64,000 nucleotides of DNA from Diplosphaera chodatii (lineage: Eukaryota > Chlorophyta > Trebouxiophyceae > Prasiolales > Stichococcaceae), in NCBI GenBank assembly GCA_032358165.1, contig JAALGY010000053.1, positions 1 to 64,000 of the forward strand, read 5' to 3'. How positions within the stretch are numbered: position 1 is the stretch's first letter; each line of letters starts with the position of its first letter. The translations under genes and the position numbers were made by a program. The notes beneath the pieces are model-generated. The model was not told the DNA's origin. It worked only from the letters and a program-made list of their open reading frames with translations, and did not search any database. This document shows positions 52,514-63,864 of the stretch, in pieces.

Positions 52514-52562
52514 CGCGCGCGGCGCGGGCGCCGGCACCCAGCAGGAGGTCGCCGCCGCCTGA
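52514..52562 (+). pseudogene. RPL17 3'-end fragment
   Basis: Retains the final codons encoding [11 protein letters not shown] and the stop, plus similar 3' UTR for about 150 bases and a TGTAA at about 52784. The rest of RPL17 is absent, so it cannot encode the protein. Confidence 0.85.
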
Positions 52563-52973
52563 GGCTCTGACCTGGATCAGGGTCTGGGCGTGGCGGTTGC
52601 GGCACTGCAGTGCTTGTGCTGGCAGGAGGTGCAAGAGGGCAGTGGGGAGGCAGCATGGTGTCGACCATGGCGCTGTGCAGTCAGTGACAACAGGTCGGCG
52701 CAGGATCAGGGCCAGCGGTGGGCAGGAGTTTGGTGGATGCTGTCTTCAGCTTGCAGCTCCTAGCTTGTGGCATGTCCGACAGTGTAACATCATCCGTACG
52801 CTCGACTGAATGGCCTCAGACAATCAACTGCTGGATTGTCGCTCTGCTCCTAAGATTCCAAGAGTAGTCCATCTACCATCCAGTCCATCTACAGCCTCAT
52901 GGTGTCCGTGGCCCCACAACCGTCAAGGTTCCCAACTGTATTGCACCAAGACGAGCTACACGATCATGCGGCA

Positions 52974-54565
52974 CTACCAGTCGTCATCAGGCCACCTGTC
53001 CTCACCAACCGCCCCGCCCTCGTACAAACAGAAACACTCTGGTGCTGGCCTGACGCTGCAGCGGCCATGCATGCGTTGCTGCAAAATCTCAGCCCAGCAG
53101 GTACCCTCTTGGTCCGGAACAAACTCCAACCCCAGAACCCTTAGATGTGGCAAGCGCTCAATCGCCTGTGCGCACTCCCGAGTCGCTACTGGCAGTCCAT
53201 GGAGCACTGCCCCCCTCAGCCCCATGGCAGCCCCCAGCGGGTTGACTTTCAGCGCTGCCTTCAGCTCGGCGCCGCACTCTGCCTGGCTGGCATCTAGACT
53301 CAGCCTGTCATCCAGTGCACTCACGACCAGCGTCTGCAGGGCCGGCAGCGTGCGCAGATCGGGCATCACGCGCAGCGGGAGATGCCACAGCTCGAGCCGG
53401 CTGAGGGACTGCAGCTGTAGTGCCTCTGACGGCAAGCCGCCGCCTCGCAGGCTGCATCTGTACAAGCGCAGCGAGTGCAGCTGCTGCAGGCGGGCGGCCG
53501 TGCCGGGGAGAAAGAATGCTGCCGGCGGCATGGTGTCTAGCTGCAGCGTGCGCAGGCTGTGGAGCCGCCACTCCCAAGCTTCCTTCACAGCATCCAGATC
53601 CAGCAGCTGCCGGTCAGCACCACTTGGGGACTCCAGCTGCAGGTGGCGCAGCGCCGACAGGCTGTACACAACCGCGACATCGGCGGGATACGCCACGCAG
53701 ATGTCGAGCGACGTCAGGCGCTGCACCATCTCTGTCCATGCAGGGGGCTTGACCTCTGGCTGATTCCAGCAGGAGGGCGGCAGAAGAAGGCTCCACGCCC
53801 CAAAGGGTCTGCCGCACAACCGGAGTCGGATGCTGGTGCCGGTGGTTAACTTCACAAGCTCGCGCCACATCGTGGGCACGGGGGGCCCCGTGCCCCAAGC
53901 ATGCGGACGACCTCCATGGTCGACATACAGTGCGCTAATGCCTGCAGCAGATTCACAATCTTTGCTGTGAAGCTTGCATGCTTGCCAGCTCCTACCCATC
54001 GCAAAATGATGTACGCAGCAAAGGTCGAGGATGCTGCATGATGTCTGCGATCACATGCCAGATCATGCCACATCCCACGGCTGACCTTTCAGTCGCCGCC
54101 GGACCCATGCGCAAAGCTGTGGTACGTCCCAGCTGACATCGTCCCTGGGCACCTCCAACTTGAGCCTGCCCCAAGTCTCTCTGGATACCGGCTTTGCAAG
54201 CAACCCATGGAACAGCTGACAGGTCTGCTGCATTGCCTGTGCAGCCGACAATCAGGTATCAGTTCTCATCTCGTCCACAACGAGGCCCAGACCTAGAAGG
54301 TCAGAAACTGAGTGCGCGTTGGTGATGATGTCAATGCAGGCATCTGCACCAACATCCCGAGAAGCCACAGTGTTTGTCTGATAGATAGGCCATGTGCATG
54401 TAGAAGAACGCTGAGGCTCACCATCTTGTCTTGGAAGTCCAGCAGACCAATGATCTGCGCCCAGATGTCATCTGGCAAAAGGTCCCATTGCGGGACGTGC
54501 CGCATCAAGTTGTTTAGACCATGCCCGGCAGCACCATCTACAGCCGGCACATTGCTGGGCCCCAT
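52974..54565 (-). CDS. F-box / leucine-rich protein, copy 2
   Basis: Paralog of the gene at 50,386-51,973, visibly about 60 percent identical in the last exon. Exon 1 (54565-54422) encodes the F-box core LLPDDIWAQIIGLLDFQDKM and ends with a good GTGAGC donor. Exon 2 (54236-54086, also 151 nt) encodes AMQQTCQLFHGLLAKPVS. The final exon within 53,999-52,974 carries LRR-like strands (LRHLQLESPS, LRTLQLDTMP, LHSLRLYRCS, LSRLELWHLP) and ends RWPDDDW. The exon 2-3 boundary near 54,000 is not settled. Conservation of the same domain plan and of a 341-codon final frame suggests selection on at least one copy. Confidence 0.72.
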
Positions 54566-54897
54566 CTCTACTATTGCAGAAAGTCAGCACGCATACATTC
54601 CTGCCAGAAGATCTCCTGAGTTTTCGGTAGTGTTACCATGCCTTGATCATGTATGGACAGGACCTGTACGCAATCAGCTTCGACAGCACAGGCTGGCTGG
54701 TTTCGGTGAACGGATGAGCTGTGGAGTTCTGGGGGCACTGTGAGCGCTGGAATCATGAAGGTGTCATCGGGAGGCCGCGTCTGTGCTGACATGCTGACAT
54801 GACACGTTGCAGTCTCACTGCGAGCATCGTTCAGGTCGGCGGCCTGGCACACATCTCGCTTGCACATCAGCTCAGCAATGGTGTAGCATACCACGCC

Positions 54898-55062
54898 ATG
54901 AGCGGCCGCTGCGACTGCGAACACTGCCTGGCAGACCGCTGGGAGGCCGCCACTGCTCCTGACATTCGACAGGATGCCCGGCTGCGCTCCATGCTGCCGG
55001 GGCGAGGGCGCCCGGAGCCGTGCGCCGCAGGCTGTCAGCACCATCACCACCACCACCACCAC

Positions 55063-55100
<38 letters not shown>

Positions 55101-57231
55101 CCACGATCACGACAACCACCACTCTGCCGCACGCACCGTCAACCCTGGGCTGCCAGCACCAGATGCCCCGCAGCAGCAGCAGCAGCAGTCGGCACAACAG
55201 CCGCCACAGCAGTATGTCTGTGCCGAAGAAGGGGGCCCTTTGCTGCCATGTCAAGGTGGCCTGCAGCAGGAGGGAAGTGGTCAGCAGCAAGGGCAGCAGC
55301 TACAGCAGCACCATCATCGGCAGATGGCGCTGGCGGCACAGCAGCACCAGGCAACGGCGCAGCAGCGCATGCAGCAACATCAGGAGCAGTTCACATGGCA
55401 GCAGGAAGCAAGGGACCACGTCATGCAGAACCAACAGGCCTTGCGGCAGGTAGGTGGACCGAGCTACCTGGGTCGACTTCTGCACGTGGAGTTTCGTCTC
55501 AGGTCTACACGATTGACATACTGGAAGCCGCTCCTGAGCGGCTCCTGTTGCAGGCCCTTCATCAGCAGCAGTCTGACCAGCCTGTGCCACCTTCGCAACA
55601 GCAAGGGCCGGCGCACGTTCAGGAGCAGCAGCAGCTGCAGCAGCAGCTCATGCCGCAGCAGCGCACACATGCACTTAGCGTTGGTGGCAACGCTTCGCTC
55701 CCTCAAGACGGCTCAGTGCAGAAGGCAACCGAGCAGCAGCAGAACCTGCTTGAGGAGCACCGGCAGATGGCGCTGGTAGCACAACAGCACCAGGCGGCAA
55801 CGCAGCAGCGTATGCAACAGCACCGGGAACAGGTGATGCTGTGCCGAGGAGCAACACAATTGATTTGCACTGCCGAACTTTTGGTTGGCGCTGTGCTGCT
55901 GCAGAGTGCCCAGCGCCGATGCTCAGCTGCCTGACACTGACAGGTGTCCGCCTTGCTTAATGGAAGCGCATGAACTCGACAGCTGTTCTGCGGTGCTGCC
56001 TGCAGGTCATACTGCAGCAGAAGGCAAGAGACCACGTTATGCAGAACCAGCAGTCGCTGCGATGGGTGCGCACATGGCTGCGAACCCGCCACTGTCACAG
56101 TGCTGCGCTCGATGGGCTGAAACTATGTAGCCCACCCCCTGCAGGACAGATCCACAGCGGTAGATCTTGGCTTGAGCAACACAACCTCACACTACTTCAT
56201 GACTGGTTGCCCCCTGCAGGCCTTGCACCAGCAGGACCTTGACCAACGTGCGCCAAAGCCTCAGCAGCCAACATCACCCCAGCACGACGGGCCATTCCAG
56301 CAGCTACCGCCAGATGCTCAAGGCCAGGAACGGCAGCAGCATCCCAGGCCGTAGCAATAGTCCGAGCATGACGCCGCCACCACCTGAGCCGCTGCTGCCG
56401 GCGGCACTTCCCCACCCTTTGGCAGACAAGCCGCAGCCATCGGCTGGTCAAATTGCCGCCGCCGCCGTACTAGGACCTGCTGACAGAAGCTGCGGATACT
56501 GTGGACGCCCTTGCAACCCAGCAGAAACCATGCAGCCCCACCCACACAAGCAGCAGCAGCAGCAGCAGTCGGGTCGGTGTCAGCCGCCGACCAGAGGCGG
56601 AGGTGCACCTCCGCCGGTCGCACCCAAAGGCGTCCGCAGCCCACCCTGCGGCACCTGATCCACTGCAGACAGTCCCATGGATGGCGCTGGCGTCACCACC
56701 GGCGGCCGCAGATGAGGCAGCGAGGAAGGCTTTCAGCCTTGATGGAGGTCCAGTGGCAAAGGCAAGCAGTGGCACAGCACCTCAGTTGAATGAAGATTTC
56801 AGCTACCCCATCGCCCATGGCAGGTTCATGGACCCCGGCATCCGTGCGGTGAGGTGTCTGGAGTTGTGAGTGGCACCCCCGAGTTCAAGTCGGTCAAAGA
56901 GATGCATGGGTGCGTGTCTATGTGCGCAGCAATGCCCCGACTGTCACAAGCAGTTGCATGACGCTCATATGGAGACGTGGAATGAGCTGCTGCACTAGCA
57001 TGCGGGTGCGGCAGTCAGCCGGCTCCGCAGCATCAACAAGAATGTAAGCACTTGTGCAGGCATCGCACAGGATGGCTTCAGCTACGAGCGCACGGTCACT
57101 GCAACCAGGCTAGAGCGCAGCGATGTGAGCCCTTAACCATCCAGCTCCTGGAGCACAGGAGCCTGGTGCCCAACCATGCGCTCAAGAACCTCATAGTGGC
57201 GGCCAAGATGCTCAAGTGCCAGCGTAGCTGA
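54898..57231 (+). pseudogene. Gln/His-rich U-box protein gene with apparent frameshift
   Basis: U-box domains recruit E2 enzymes for ubiquitination. Exons seen: 54898-55449, 55554-55832, 56006-56065, one from 56220, one beginning near 56472 and ending 56848, and 57071 onward. The start MSGRCDCEHCLADRWEAA leads to His9-Gln11 and long Gln-rich coiled sequence. The U-box reads DFSYPIAHGRFMDPGIRA, then DGFSYERTVTATRLERSD across an intron, then LEHRSLVPNHALKNLI. After GATGTGAGCCCT the frame meets TAA; one extra T would restore the usual Ser-Pro-Leu-Thr continuation. The first U-box Cys is Tyr. Either the gene is decaying or the base was lost in sequencing. Exons 1/2 and 3/4 are duplicated versions of each other (RDHVMQNQQ then ALHQQ). 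The exon 4-5 join is unresolved. Confidence 0.68.
55036..55101 (+). repeat. CAC/CAG trinucleotide tract in coding sequence
   Basis: Nine His codons (CAC/CAT) followed by eleven uninterrupted CAG codons in the U-box gene. The pure CAG run is a candidate length-polymorphic site. Confidence 0.85.
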
Positions 57232-57555
57232 AGCAGCTGCGCTCGTCAGCTGAGGCAACCGCAACAGATGGGTTCGATATTTGATCAGCTCAGGAGCGTC
57301 CCAGCTGTTCACATCAGCTGGGGCAACAGCATTAGCAGCAGTGGCAGCACTTGTAGGATGCACAGCAACGGCGTCCGCATGGGGAACCAGCACTTGCTGT
57401 GACACTCTTCCTGGGCCGTGGGCGAAGTGTTGGAATCCTGCAAAGCTCAGCTCATAGCGCATGGGCAGCGCTTCATGCGCCAGACCTGGAGGCCAATACA
57501 TTTCTTGGCTCGATACTCTGCTGTGGGCTGTGCTTGTGATGCTAAGTGAGGACAT
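57133..57555 (-). CDS. Open frame of unknown function, antisense to the U-box 3' end
   Basis: A 140-codon frame without stops, with possible exon start at 57,491 after a CCAG acceptor. It reads MRYELSFAGFQHFAHGPG, then PELIKYRTHLLRLPQLTS and LEHLGRHYEVLERMVGH, ending at TAA. The helix-rich C-terminus looks protein-like. It could be the C-terminal exon of the minus-strand gene at 59.4-61.2 kb. However, its last 100 bases are the exact reverse complement of the U-box C-terminus, so one of the two may be a shadow. No family recognised. Confidence 0.35.
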   Translation of the reverse strand: MSSLSITSTAHSRVSSQEMYWPPGLAHEALPMRYELSFAGFQHFAHGPGRVSQQVLVPHADAVAVHPTSAATAANAVAPADVNSWDAPELIKYRTHLLRLPQLTSAAASATLALEHLGRHYEVLERMVGHQAPVLQELDG

Positions 57556-59391
57556 ACCCAGCCAGCTGTTTTTGTGACGGGTTGTATCATATTGCCCCTT
57601 AACAGCCTTTTCTTACAGCCGTGATCGCACTGCGGTCGACTTTGCAGCAGAGCAATCAAGTGATAACGCATTGCCTGCAGATTGCCAAGAGCACCAGCGG
57701 CAGTGATGGTGCCAACAGCCAGCGAGCACTCGGTCCTGCTGGTGGGTGGAGGAACTGCAAGGCACGTAAATGCCCCTGCTGAGATGCACAGTGCAGCAGC
57801 AGGAGCACTGTTGTATGCACATGCGATCGGGTTGGCAATGGTGAATCACGCATTGCCTGCATCCTCGAAAGCTGTCCCGATGACATTGGCCGCGGACTCT
57901 CCTTCGGCGTGGCGGTGTGGATGACCACTTACATGTCGTGCTTTACAGTTCGGCTGACCACGCTGCATGGGAGCATGCTGCGCACCCTGGCACTGGGGCC
58001 AAACTGCGAGATGTCGTTTCGATGAACGTGGTAAATCTCAGTGGTTGCCACACTGCAGCGCCCAGCATATACTCATCAAGCAGGTAGATCTGGGACTGCT
58101 GATGCGAGCAACTTCACACTGTAGCCACAGTGCACGTCTGCAGCACAACAGTGGCAGTTGGCTTATCACCGCGATATAGCGCCACACGCATCGAGGATCT
58201 TCTGAGCATGCGTGCACCTAATGCAGGGTGCACCGCACCCACACACAACTGACATGATGCTTGCCAGCTGACTACGGGAAGCCTTGTTGCTTCACCGCAG
58301 CAGGCACCATGCGTGCGTGGGACATAACATCGCCTGCCCCAGGGCGTCATATAAGCATGACAAGCTGGAGGTGCGGGCGCGCTATGTTGACTACATTCGC
58401 AGCGCACCTTTGGAAGCAAGGTGGTTAGCGCCTGCATGCGGAGCCACACTCCTTCGAGGCGACTAGCCAATGCAGAGGTTGCAAGAAATTTAGGCCTCGT
58501 ATGCAACAGCCACATGAGTTGTCCAGAGTCGCCAATGCTGCTGTTACGCCTACACAGACGCACAATCATCCGGAACAGTATGTGCCCATGGTACATGCTG
58601 GCTCACTGCTTTCCAGCATTGCGCTCAGCACTCTCACATCCATGTTCTCTATCGTGGAACACTGTGCAGGACTGCATGCATGCATACTTCTGCCCCACCA
58701 AAACCTTCACACAGAGCAGGTGCTAGTCCTGTCTACTTCTGCTATGCAATAAGTGACCTATCAGGCTTTAAGTTGCCTGCTGGAAGACGAAGCTGTTGAG
58801 CATTGACAACAATTTGCCACCTCTCAAGATGCAGCGCGTGGCCATGCTAAGAAGCCAGGCTACGTTGCAAGCCAGGGTAAATGGCATGGGTGGCAGGAAG
58901 CAGATCAACGGACCAGCACTTGCTATGCCAGGGACAATGGCTTGCCCGAAAGCCGAGGCCTTGATCGTGCTGAGTATCGAAGGCAACACCGTGCTCCACA
59001 TGGGAAATCGACGGCGGGGCTTGCAAAGATATGCGTAGCACCTGCACACGCAGCACCGCAACGTGAGCTCTTCAGCAATGCCGCTCGTACTGGGTGTAGA
59101 GCGGAAGGAGGGTTTCAGCAACGTGTGTTTGATCAGCAGTGCCAGCAAGCAATGCAGTCAGCACCTGGCAATGCAGGTGGACGTGCACGATGCACTTCCA
59201 GTGGGCATGGCTCAGTCTCATTAAATCAGTATTTTGAGGGTTCATCAGCGCCGATGAGGCGCTTCCCCACAAGGGTGTCGCATCACTGCCATGCCCACCA
59301 CTGGACCGCTCCACAATTGATACGAAACTGCTGCCACGGGTGACAGATGAGCTTAGATCCACAGTGGATGGGTCTTGACATGGGGCCTTAC
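57556..59391. other. Unresolved region, possible small exons on the minus strand
   Basis: Several stretches on the minus strand have protein-like frames next to acceptor-like sites. Examples are VLTALLAGTADQTHVAETLL at about 59,154 and VLRISLQAPPSISHVEHGVA at about 59,050. I could not chain them in phase, and opposite frames are also open. It may be a decayed or highly intron-rich part of the neighbouring gene. Confidence 0.3.
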
Positions 59392-61188
59392 CCGCGACAG
59401 CCTGCCGAGGTTGTGTGCACCCTCCTTGTCTGCTGAGCAGTGCTTCCTGAGGTATTGAGCAGCCAGGCGGTTCAGCGTTTCACCGTGCGCCGCACTCAAT
59501 GGCTCCCTTTCCTGCACACATCAGCTGCAGGCGTGCACAACTAGTGCACACTCCTTATTTGATTTGACTGCCATCCAGAATGCGCCACAAAACTTCGACA
59601 TCTGTTGCCAGCTGTAGGCTGTCAGCTGGACTGTGATGTCTCTGACCCAGTGCATTGTGACGAGCATGACAACGAGTCGTGTGCATGGGCACAAGGCGCA
59701 AGACTTGAGTCAGGGGTAGGGGAGCCACCGATTGCAGGCTCTTGCCACCCTGCCCGTCAGCTGACTTTGAATTGGGTTAGCTTCAACGTGCCAACCTGCA
59801 GGGAGGTGCAACCTCCTGAGTGTAAACGCTGTCCAGACTGGCGGAAACATTTTTGAGCCATTGAGCCAGGCTTGCTGCTCCTCACGGACATTGCGACTCC
59901 TAAGCCTACCTTCCAGCATGAGGGGCGTGGCAGGGATTGCTTCGGTCCCCGGTGGCAGCGGCCCGATGCCAAAGGTCAGCGAAGCCACCTCAGTGCCAGC
60001 GGCGCCGTATGGCACGCTTGCTTGACGATGTTGATTCCCGGCAACTCCCCATCCTGCAGTGTTGCATCAGGGCACGGTTCAAGTGGTCCGCAACTACTAG
60101 CTCCACATGCAGAGGCACTGCGCCCAGGTGAAGGACATGAGGGTCCTGTTCGTGTACTGAGAAGCGTCAGAGTTGACTCCGCAGAAGGCTGTCACCAAAG
60201 TAGCTATTGCAGGATGGCGCAGTGTTGATGTGCCTACAGCAGCCTGGTGCACCTAGGCTTGCGCAGAGTGCTGGTCACACAGCATTGGGCACCCGATCGC
60301 AGCGAGGCCTCATAGGATCAAGGCGAGTACGCTCTGGTTACGCACAAGGCATCACCGAAGCCGCCAACAAATCTTCCCTACCTGCTTCTTGCAGCCGCCA
60401 ACCTGGCGCAGGGACTGCGTCAGCATGCCCCGCCTGCTTGCGTTGCCTGCAGCGAGGGCCAGGACGCACGCTGCGAGCTGCCCGTTCCGGCGCTGCAGCT
60501 CCCCGGCGTCGGCGCCACACTCCTCGACGCAGCGGGCCAGGCGTGCCTTCGCCTCCCCCAGATCTGCGGCCGCTGACGCAACATGTTCAGGGTGTCCGGA
60601 GGCGTCAAACACATCTGCCAGCACTGCTGAACCGTGCGCCGCCTGGCGGTGCAAGTGCTGCCTTCTGCGCCATGCCGGCTACCCGGATAACATCTGCGGT
60701 CTGCTGGCTGCCGCGTCACAAACACCTCCGCTAACACGCCTTCTGTGTCTCCCATGCCGCAGCAGCTTGCATTGGTGGCGGCATTCCGGCCCATTGCCTA
60801 TAGACCCCACAGTCACCGCACCCGGCAGCAGTGCCCTCACCTTCTGGCAGCGGCGTGATGCCCTGTAGCGGCGGACCGTTGCCCGAGGGGCGCTGCTGCT
60901 GTACGCAGCGACCCAGCCCCTGCAAGGGCTGCTGCACGGCCGCGGGCGTCCCCGGCAGCGGCTGCAGCGGCGTGCCCGAGTGCGCCGCCGAGGCTGGTGC
61001 CGCTGCGCCCCTGCTGCCTGCCGCGGCTGCGGTGCAACGGCTGCAGTTGCAGCAGCGGGAGGCGCGGCTGCAGTCATGCGCCCGGCATCGACCGCCGCCG
61101 CCGCCGCTGGGCCTGTCGCCGCTGTGGCCGCTGCAGCCGCAGCTGCGGCGCCGTTGGTCTGTGCCGCGGGGCTCTCACTGCCGCCCAT
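59392..61188 (-). CDS. Unidentified multi-exon protein (both ends uncertain)
   Basis: No family recognised. Clear exons, read 5' to 3': one ending 60841 (PLQGITPLPE), 60623-60382, 60145-60098, 60053-59989 and 59511-59392. These junctions are GT-AG and phase-compatible, including a 44-nt intron between 60098 and 60053. Exon 60623-60382 encodes an Ala/Glu-rich helix (LGEAKARLARCVEECGADAG). The next two give DPHVLHLGAVPLHVEL and DGELPGINIVKQACHTAPLA. The 59511 exon reads ETLNRLAAQYLRKH. The most likely start is ATG 61188 (MGGSESPAAQTNG, then Ala-rich), but the frame must switch inside the first 350 bases, so an intron there is unplaced. Between 59,988 and 59,512 two or three further small exons are probable. 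It may continue to 57,133. Confidence 0.5.
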
Positions 61189-62046
61189 GCTGCTCGCTTT
61201 GGCTGCTGCCGCGGAAGCGTGTCAGTCCATACGGGCGAGGTTGGCTTCTCCGGCTGCTGCACAAGACTCCAAGCCTTACGGTCAACACGACAACTGTTTC
61301 GGAGCGCATCTCTCAAATGAAACGTTTAGTGCATGAAGGTGTTGCTGCCATGTGCACTGTCTGTACATGGGCACCATGCCGCACAATCAGGTGAGGCCCG
61401 CTGCAGAAGGGGGCAGATTTTGGGGGGGTGAAGCGCACCTGGACAGATCTGAACGTGCGTGAGCGGTGTTGCGTGATGTTCGGTTGTCGATCCTGGGCGT
61501 GCACAGCGCATGGCTTGCGGCAATGCACCGCTGCAATTTACTCATAGCGTGCTCATCATCTCCGCATAGTACCAGCTAGCTGCTGTCTCAAGCTCGTCAG
61601 CTCGAAAGCGAGTTGCATGCTTTCAACATCATCGCCGGATCGCAGCTGTGGCTGTTCCGAATGCAGGACCCCAAGCAATCGGGTACACTGTGCGGGGCAA
61701 CCGTGATGTTGCGAGCATATAAGCTTGACTGCCTGCAACGCCTGCTTGATCTACAGCTGCATGTATTGCAGCCATGCCTTCGCTATCGCCAATGTGCACC
61801 ACTGGGCAAACCAACACAGTACGAGCATGGCATGTCTGATCACCTTCCTGCTTCTCTGGCTGCCGCCAACCAATTTCTGGCGGCAGCCCGACAGGCACAT
61901 CCCAAATTGCCTGAGAAGCTTGCAAATGTCCACTTGCACGACTCCTCAACAGGTTGTCAAGGATATCAGCAGTGCGTTGATCGGACGTCCAGCAGCAAGT
62001 AACAAGGTTTTGACCCAACAGCAACCGCGTCAGCAGACTGCCCGCC
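61189..62046. other. Intergenic between divergent unknown genes
   Basis: About 860 bases with overlapping open frames on both strands, none with motifs or splice-consistent extension. Probably promoter sequence for the genes starting at 61188 (-) and 62047 (+). Confidence 0.4.
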
Positions 62047-63864
62047 ATGACGGAGCATGTCTCCATCAAGGTGTGCTATGATATCCTGACAAGGCAGCAT
62101 TTGCTCGCGGGCAGCGGCGGCTCCGGGCTGCTGTGCTGCTGTGCATGCACCTGGTCGCTGCAAAAATTCATATCTATGATGATCTGATCATACGCAATAC
62201 TGCAAGGGACCATCTCACATGTTGCTTGATGATAGATTGGGCGTCGTCTCCTGTTCACGCTCTACAATTGGGCATGCCAAGCCTCCAGCGCATGCTGACC
62301 TGCTGCATGGTGTTGCTCTGCAGGAGAAGATTACGGCGGCGGTGGACAAGATCACGCCGCACCGCAAGTACGCCGCTGTTGCTCCCGATGCATGCGCAAC
62401 GAACTGGTTCTACAATGTCACGACCATCGCCTGCTGCCACATACACAAGTGAGCAGCAAAGTGCACGTGCAGGCCGCATGCACAGGCAAACTGAGAAAAA
62501 ATGCATTTTTTGCGTGTGTGCTCCGCTGCAGGTCGCATGGCGCCTCGGGCACCGGCACATCCGACACGACTGGCACCATGCGGTATGGCGCCGTGGACTC
62601 GTACCCCACCGCATCGCCGCAGGTGCTGCTGCAATGCCACACTCTGGCTGCAATGACCTCAACCAGCGCTTTTCACTCTGAGTACTGCGACCAGTGCACC
62701 AATCCTGACTCGCCACCCACACTGACGGTCAGTCACACATTACACAGATCATGTCTACACCATATGCACCCTGCGCAAAGCCTGCATGCAAGTCCTCTAC
62801 ATTTTCCATGCGCCAAGCAGGACAATTTGCATGTGGTATGACACAAAGTCTGTGTGATGTGTCGCTGTCATGCGGACCTGCCCAGCCCAGCATGCAGCAC
62901 ACCTGCCGAGCAGGGGCGGCGTGAGCGAGCCTGATCAATCACAGGCGTCACACATGTGCGCAGGTGGCGTCGGTGACGGCGACGGGCGTGACGGTGGGCG
63001 CGGCCGAGGCGCCGCCGGTGGCCGCGCCGGGCGTGGCCCGCGCCACCGCCGCCGAGGTCCGCGTCGCCGGGCAGGAGGGCCAGCCGGGGGAGGTATGTAC
63101 AAACCCTAAGATTTCCGACTGTGCAGCGTGCAGAGGTGGTGTTTCCTAGAATTCATTGCTGCCGAGATCTGTGTCGCCGGTCAGGAGGACACCAGGGCAG
63201 GTGCGGCAGCACAGTGCCGGCTTATCAGCTGCTATGCTGGCATAGTGGGCCACTGAGCAGTGCTGATCCCGCAAGTGCAAATGCATCTATCGTTCGCAGT
63301 GCTTGGCACTGTCTCATGACGCGGTACTGTTCAACCAGGGTTTGGGCAGTAACGCACGTGAAGGACGTGCCTTGTCCTCTGCCATCGTTTTGTCTGCAGC
63401 CCTGTTGGGTGCCGGCCATCCCAACGCACAGCATCCATCCGATCAGTAGCGGGTGTCATGTGACATGCAGCTGCACATTTGAGTGCGCTATGCTCGGCTG
63501 CAGGTCATCGACCGGGAGGTGTTCACCCGCACCGAGGTGCGCGTGCTGTCGTTGTTTTGCTGAATTGCATGCATACGCACAAATGCAGTGACCCCAAGCG
63601 CAACTGAGCAGCTCCGTCATAGCATGCACACCACAAGGCATGACCTGTAGCGACGCCGTGCATCCTGCACTGCCGAAGGTCTGCCCTGCGCTCTGCTGCT
63701 CCGACAGCTGGGCTTGGCGCCATCTGTCGGCAGCCTTGTGGCGGTCAGAGCTCTGGACGTTGAATATGTGTTCCTCATTTTGATGTGCGGCACTCGCGCA
63801 GGACCACGAGCGGCTGATCGAGAAGAAGCGCTACGAGCTGGAGCACCACCCCGTGCAGAAGCAG
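62047..63864 (+). CDS. Protein of unknown function, 3' end beyond the window
   Basis: Exons 62047-62070, 62324-62367, 62532-62622, 62964-63092, 63504-63536, 63802-63864 join in phase and the last ends at a GT donor, so the gene continues past 64000. It encodes MTEHVSIK, then EKITAAVDKITPHRK, a Ser/Thr/Gly-rich stretch, an Ala/Val-rich segment, VIDREVFTRTE and ERLIEKKRYELEHHPVQKQ. The charged Arg-Glu-Val and Glu-His-x-Pro-Val repeats resemble the short repeats of YsnF/DUF2382-like stress proteins and some LEA-like algal proteins. That resemblance is weak and by eye. The AA|GTACGC donor at 62367 was chosen because it keeps phase with the next exon. Confidence 0.68.
63153..63201 (+). pseudogene. 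Decayed duplicate of an upstream exon end
   Basis: The stretch reads close to the last 45 bases of exon 62964-63092, keeping GCCGAGATC...GTCGCCGGTCAGGAGG and a GCAG|GTGCGG donor-like end. No acceptor or frame supports inclusion. It lies inside the following intron. Confidence 0.6.

Larger units (their letters stand above)
52513..54580. repeat. Segmental duplication, copy 2
   Basis: Starts abruptly inside sequence equivalent to the RPL17 last exon and continues through the F-box/LRR paralog. Sequence before 52,513 is AT-rich and unrelated, so the left breakpoint is near 52,510. Confidence 0.85.

Noticed and set aside
60679..61188. Single uninterrupted 169-residue minus-strand protein
   Set aside because: The later part becomes an Arg-rich shadow, while a different frame (PLQGITPLPE) joins in phase to a convincing downstream exon. 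An intron must lie inside.
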